A model generated the notes under the pieces. It did no database searches and had not been told where the DNA came from. It worked only from the letters and a program-made list of their open reading frames with translations. Below, in pieces: positions 32,352 through 35,789 of a stretch of DNA of 35,789 bases. The stretch lies in assembly GCA_900555635.1 (NCBI GenBank), contig USLU01000048.1, positions 1 through 35,789 of the forward strand, written 5' to 3'. This stretch comes from an uncultured Bacteroides sp. (GTDB taxonomy: Bacteria > Bacteroidota > Bacteroidia > Bacteroidales > Bacteroidaceae). The stretch's first letter is position 1; every line of letters starts with the position of its first letter. The position numbers were made by a program, and so were the translations under genes.

Positions 32352-33743
32352 TCATTTTGCCTCTTCTATAATAGTCTTCATTCCTTTTATTTTCTCTCCA
32401 CGAATCAAGGTAAGAAGTTGGTTTACTTTGCCACGGCGGATAGCGACAAAAGCATAGTGTTCTTTCACATCTACCTGCCCGACATCTTCTTTAGCCAACC
32501 CTCCTTTCTTATATAAGAAACCGACGATATCTATTTTGTTCAGCTTGTCTTTTTTCCCTTTACCTATATATAAGGTTGTCCAACGGGATTTTGCGGGTTT
32601 CGGAGTTTGTTCCGGTAGTTCGAAAGTGGGTATATCTTCAGGCAGATAGTCCGGTAACCGTTCTTCGGAATGGAGAAGAAGGAAAGAAGAGCCGCTGGCT
32701 TCCCAACGTGCAGTACGCCCGTTACGGTGAGTAAAGGCTTCTTCGTTTACCGGAAGATGGTAATGAACGATATTATCTATACCCGGAATATCCAAACCGC
32801 GTGCCGCCAGGTCGGTAGAGACCAACACAGGGCAACTGCCATTACGGAATTTATAGAGAGCCCGTTCACGATCATCCTGCTCCATTCCTCCGTGAAAAGC
32901 ATCACAAGGGAATTTCTTGGATTTCAGGTAACCGGTAACACGTTCTACGCTTTCACGATAGTTGACGAAGACTAGAGTGGAATGGTCGCCTAACGTGCAT
33001 AACAGACGGTAAAGAGTTTCCAGTTTGTCTTTTTCAGGAGAAAGAACTTTCTGTAGGTTCAATCGCTCGGAAACGGGCTCTTCGGATAGGAAATTCAGCT
33101 TGATAAAGCCACCTGTTTCCAACGAGTCAGGGGTTGCACGCACAGAGCTGACGTTTGCGGACGCAGGGCTGGCCTTGGCAGACGCAGAGTTGAGGTTTAC
33201 AAACATCGGTATCTCCTTTGCATCAGTAGCAGAAAGTAGTATGCGCTTCTTCAATGAAGGTAGTTGTCCAATCACTTCGGACATTTCATCGTGAAAGCCA
33301 AACTCAAGGCATTTATCAAATTCATCGATTACCAGAGTAGTTACCATACGAGCATCGAAGTTTTCTTTCTTCAAATGGTCGTTCATTCGTCCCGGAGTTC
33401 CGATAATGACTGAGGGATTAACACCCCGCATCGTACGATGTTCTTCCATAGCAGGGCGTCCTCCATAACAGCTGATAGCTTTAAAGGAAGTATTCATAGT
33501 TTTGAATACCGTCTCAATCTGTAATGCAAGCTCACGTGAAGGGACCAACACTACTGCTTGCACGCCTTGCACATCCGTTTTCAAGCTTTGTACCAATGGC
33601 AACAGAAAGGCTAGTGTTTTACCCGAGCCAGTGGGCGAAAGCAAGACTAAATCTTGATTGGATTGATAAGCATCTTGTGCAGCCTCCTGCATCGGGGTTA
33701 GTTGTTCTATTTTTAGATTGCGAAGAATTTCCGATTGATTCAT
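32352..33743 (-). CDS. dbpA: DEAD-box RNA helicase, DbpA-like
   Basis: A 463-aa helicase: Q-motif region IEQLTPMQEAA, motif I SPTGSGKT, Ia PSRELALQ, Ib TPGRMNDH, II VIDEFDKC (DEFD in place of DEAD), III LSATDAK, then HGGMEQDDRERA, VSTDLAARGLDIPG and HRNGRTAR. The C-terminal 75 residues (TLYIGKGKKDKLNKIDIVGFL...GKVNQLLTLIRGEKIKG) are a DbpA RNA-binding domain, which in E. coli targets 23S rRNA hairpin 92 for 50S assembly. The linker after motif III has a 21-bp tandem repeat. The ATG at 33743 is chosen: the promoter element at 33764-33771 lies in the upstream extension (33752 is an alternative). Confidence 0.93.
   Translation of the reverse strand: MNQSEILRNLKIEQLTPMQEAAQDAYQSNQDLVLLSPTGSGKTLAFLLPLVQSLKTDVQGVQAVVLVPSRELALQIETVFKTMNTSFKAISCYGGRPAMEEHRTMRGVNPSVIIGTPGRMNDHLKKENFDARMVTTLVIDEFDKCLEFGFHDEMSEVIGQLPSLKKRILLSATDAKEIPMFVNLNSASAKASPASANVSSVRATPDSLETGGFIKLNFLSEEPVSERLNLQKVLSPEKDKLETLYRLLCTLGDHSTLVFVNYRESVERVTGYLKSKKFPCDAFHGGMEQDDRERALYKFRNGSCPVLVSTDLAARGLDIPGIDNIVHYHLPVNEEAFTHRNGRTARWEASGSSFLLLHSEERLPDYLPEDIPTFELPEQTPKPAKSRWTTLYIGKGKKDKLNKIDIVGFLYKKGGLAKEDVGQVDVKEHYAFVAIRRGKVNQLLTLIRGEKIKGMKTIIEEAK
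33132..33215. repeat. 21-bp imperfect tandem repeat within dbpA
   Basis: Three units at 33132-33152, 33153-33173 and 33174-33194, with a diverged fourth to 33215. The core GTTTGCGGACGCAGGGCTGGC varies by several bases per unit. Being 21 bp it keeps frame and encodes seven-residue units (VNLNSAS, AKASPAS, ANVSSVR), about residues 176-204, in the linker between the two RecA-like domains. Confidence 0.7.
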
Positions 33744-33763
33744 ATAATTCATTGATTTGAGGA

Positions 33764-33792
33764 CAAAGGTATAAAAAGATAAAAGATTACAA
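33764..33792 (-). promoter_or_regulatory. dbpA promoter
   Basis: TACCTTTG on the minus strand (33764-33771) with TTG at 33790-33792, an 18-nt spacer; it predicts a leader of about 15 nt before the ATG at 33743. Confidence 0.6.
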
Positions 33793-33820
33793 TCAGAAAG
33801 TGACAATAATCTACACAAAC

Positions 33821-33883
33821 GAAATAGACCGTCTATTTGCCCCCAACACATAGTCTGTTAGAGGTAAATAGACGGTCTGTTTC
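33821..33883 (-). terminator. Terminator after nqrF
   Basis: GAAATAGACCGTCTATTT (33821-33838) pairs with AAATAGACGGTCTGTTTC (33866-33883) over 18 positions with one G-U type mismatch and a 27-base loop. It ends the Na+-NQR operon on the minus strand and lies just upstream of the dbpA promoter. Confidence 0.8.
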
Positions 33884-33902
33884 ATTATAACAGATGGTCG
33901 GT

Positions 33903-35177
33903 TTATCCGCCGAAGTTATCGAACATCAAGTTCTGGGCCGGAACACCGAGATCATCAAGCATCTTCTCGACTGCTTTCGACATCGGGCCAGGACCACACA
34001 TGTAATATTCAATGTCTTCGGGAGCTTCGTGATCTTTCAAGTAAGTTTCGTAGATTACGTTGTGAACAAAGCCCGGAGTATACTTCACACCTGCTGCATC
34101 GGCTGCCGGATCCGGACGGTCTAATGCAAGATGGAAAGTGAAGTTCGGGAAGTCTTTCTCAATCTGCAAGAAATCTTCCAGATAGAATACTTCGTTCAAT
34201 GCACGTGCACCATAGAAGTAAGACATCTTACGGTCGGTAGTATGCAACGTCTTGGTCAAGTGCATGATTTGTGCACGTAACGGAGCCATACCGGCACCAC
34301 CACCTACCCACATCATCTCTTTCTTAGAATCGAAGATAGGATGGAAGTCTCCGTAAGGACCACTCATAATTACCTTATCACCGGGTTTCAGCGTAAAGAT
34401 GTAAGAAGAAGCGATACCCGGATTTACGTCAATAAAGCCCGGACCCTGATCTTTCGGTTTGAAAGGAGGCGTAGCAATACGTACTGTCAGCATGATGCGG
34501 TCACCCTCAGCAGGATAGTTAGCCATGGAATATGCACGAATTGTTTCTTCTTCATTCGTACATTTCAAGCCGAACAAACCAAAGTTTTTCCATGCAGGCA
34601 GATATTCGTCACCAATCAAGCTCTTATCAATATCCTTGTCATAATCCATTGAGAATTTAGGGATTTTGATCTGTGCGTAAGAACCGGGGATAAAGTCCAT
34701 GTGTTCGCCTTTAGGCAACGCAACGATGAACTCCTTGATGAACGTAGCTACGTTCTTGTTAGAGATAACCTCACACTCCCACTCTTTTACACCCAAGATT
34801 GATTCATCAATCTTAATATCCATGTCGCCTTTCACTTTCACCTGACAACCCAAACGCCAGTGATCCTGAACTTGCTTACGGGTGAAGTGAGGAGTTTCTG
34901 AAGGCAGGATTTCACCACCACCATCCAGTACCTGGCATTTGCACTGTCCGCAAGAACCTTTACCACCACAAGCGGAAGAAAGGAATACGCCATTTACAGA
35001 CAGCGTATTGAGCAGCGTAGAACCGGATTCTACATCCAGTACAGTATCGCCGTTCATAGTCACTTTTACATTACCCGACGGAACCAAGAAATTCTTGGCA
35101 ACCAACAGGATAACAACAAGCAATACGATAACCACAAGGAATACCGCAACGCTCGCTAATATCAAATTCATATCCAT
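33903..35177 (-). CDS. nqrF: Na+-translocating NADH:quinone reductase subunit F
   Basis: A 424-aa NqrF, the NADH-oxidising subunit of the Na+-pumping NADH:quinone oxidoreductase of the inner membrane. Seen: an N-terminal membrane anchor (about 5-30), a [2Fe-2S] ferredoxin domain (SACGGKGSCGQCKCQ and later RLGCQ), the FAD motif RAYSMANYP, the NADH motif WVGGGAGMAPLR, CGPGPMSKAV, and the usual final residues FDNFGG. It is the last gene of the operon, 19 bases after nqrE, and is followed by a terminator. Confidence 0.97.
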   Translation of the reverse strand: MDMNLILASVAVFLVVIVLLVVILLVAKNFLVPSGNVKVTMNGDTVLDVESGSTLLNTLSVNGVFLSSACGGKGSCGQCKCQVLDGGGEILPSETPHFTRKQVQDHWRLGCQVKVKGDMDIKIDESILGVKEWECEVISNKNVATFIKEFIVALPKGEHMDFIPGSYAQIKIPKFSMDYDKDIDKSLIGDEYLPAWKNFGLFGLKCTNEEETIRAYSMANYPAEGDRIMLTVRIATPPFKPKDQGPGFIDVNPGIASSYIFTLKPGDKVIMSGPYGDFHPIFDSKKEMMWVGGGAGMAPLRAQIMHLTKTLHTTDRKMSYFYGARALNEVFYLEDFLQIEKDFPNFTFHLALDRPDPAADAAGVKYTPGFVHNVIYETYLKDHEAPEDIEYYMCGPGPMSKAVEKMLDDLGVPAQNLMFDNFGG

Positions 35178-35196
35178 TATCTTATTCCTTTCTTTA

Positions 35197-35789
35197 TTAG
35201 ATGTTCAAACCAGAGAAACACATGAACGCAATAGCCATCAGACCTACGGTAATAAATGTGATTCCCAAACCTTTCAGTGCATCGGGTACGTCAGAATAAG
35301 CCATCTTCTCGCGGATAGCTGCCAGACCTACAATGGCCAGTAACCAACCGATACCTGAACCTAATGCATAAGAAATAGCATCCCATATATCACCGATGTA
35401 TTTAGGATCGCTCGGAGCTACAGTGATGCGCTGTTGCATAAACAAGGACGCACCCATGATGGCACAGTTAACGGCAATCAACGGCAAGAAGATACCCAAT
35501 GAAGCGTAGAGCGAAGGGCTGAAACGTTCCACGACCATTTCTACCAACTGCACGATACCGGCGATAACGGCAATGAAAAGAATAAAACTAAGGAAGCTGA
35601 GGTCAACGCCTTCGATGATTGCATTGGCGGCCAGCACCTTGGTTTGCAACAAATAGTTGACCGGAAGCGTAACCACCAATACGAAGGTTACAGCAATACC
35701 CAGTCCTACAGCAGTCTTCACATTCTTCGATACGGCAAGGTAAGAACACATACCGAGGAAAAAAGCGAATATCATGTTGTCCACAAAGA
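35197..35789 (-). CDS. nqrE: Na+-translocating NADH:quinone reductase subunit E, 5' end beyond the window
   Basis: About 197 residues of NqrE, an integral membrane subunit with six spans. FVDNMIFAFFLGMCSYLAVSK at the window edge is the normal region about 12 residues inside the family's N-terminus, so the GTG at 35784 is an internal valine codon, not the start. Other marks are GIVQLVEMVVERFSPSLYASLG, FLPLIAVNCAIMGASLFM and SGIGWLLAIVGLAAIREKM. The paired conserved cysteines (GMCSY and VNCAIMG) fit the Fe site between NqrD and NqrE. The remaining nqr genes should lie beyond the right edge. Confidence 0.96.
   Translation of the reverse strand, partial: FVDNMIFAFFLGMCSYLAVSKNVKTAVGLGIAVTFVLVVTLPVNYLLQTKVLAANAIIEGVDLSFLSFILFIAVIAGIVQLVEMVVERFSPSLYASLGIFLPLIAVNCAIMGASLFMQQRITVAPSDPKYIGDIWDAISYALGSGIGWLLAIVGLAAIREKMAYSDVPDALKGLGITFITVGLMAIAFMCFSGLNI

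Noticed and set aside
35782..35784. GTG as the nqrE start
   Set aside because: The residue before it (Phe) and the family pattern FVDNMIFAFFLGM show that the gene continues beyond the window.
1..35789. tRNA, rRNA, insertion sequence, integrase or CRISPR genes
   Set aside because: I looked for cloverleaf-like intergenic sequence, transposase motifs and regular repeats and found none. Short or diverged RNAs could be missed by eye.

Overview
The window reads as a chromosome segment of a gut Bacteroides (order Bacteroidales). The signs are: promoters of the Bacteroides type (TTG or TTTG about 19-21 nt before TAnnTTTG) in front of many genes; almost no Shine-Dalgarno sequences; an UpxY-type antiterminator beside an invertible promoter; CarboxypepD_reg/TonB-type outer-membrane proteins; a Na+-NQR operon; and a short SerA lacking an ACT domain. 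The species cannot be fixed by reading alone.

Layout. 1-4103 is accessory DNA at the edge of a capsular-polysaccharide type locus. It holds the 5' part of a leftward upxY gene, its leader, a 238-bp invertible promoter cassette bounded by perfect 32-bp inverted repeats (in this sequence the promoter points AWAY from upxY, so the locus is drawn OFF), an unrecognised 109-aa gene, a VirE-like primase/ATPase protein and a DUF4248 protein. 4220-18452 is mostly housekeeping: lipB, a TonB-dependent receptor followed by an AraC regulator, a P1B-type ATPase-like protein that lacks its actuator domain, a DUF3298 lipoprotein, rsmG, an MBL-fold hydrolase, gcvP, poxB and a hemolysin-III family protein. 18585-20670 is a tight operon of ABC ATPase, membrane subunit, YtrA-type GntR regulator and a 37-codon single-span membrane peptide, with an operator-like palindrome at the predicted transcription start; an OMP beta-barrel gene follows. 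23278-24402 is an HpaII-type restriction endonuclease with no methyltransferase in the window. Then come a CDGSH Fe-S protein, a YigZ protein, glycerate kinase and an FKBP. 27202-28654 is a divergent unit of a DUF6249 membrane protein against an ECF sigma factor plus membrane protein (putative anti-sigma), separated by mirror-image ECF-type promoters. 28705-32077 is the leftward serC-serA-DUF1015 serine operon. 32352-33743 is a DbpA-like RNA helicase. The window ends in nqrF and the 3' part of nqrE.

How the genes fit together. SerC and SerA make serine, GcvP breaks down glycine, and LipB supplies the lipoyl group needed by the glycine-cleavage H protein. Glycerate kinase feeds 2- or 3-phosphoglycerate. 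PoxB and Na+-NQR both deliver electrons to the quinone pool. The regulatory units of most interest are the invertible promoter with its flanking hairpins, the mirrored ECF promoters, and the GntR-ABC-small-peptide operon. No tRNA, rRNA, CRISPR array, IS element or integrase was seen.
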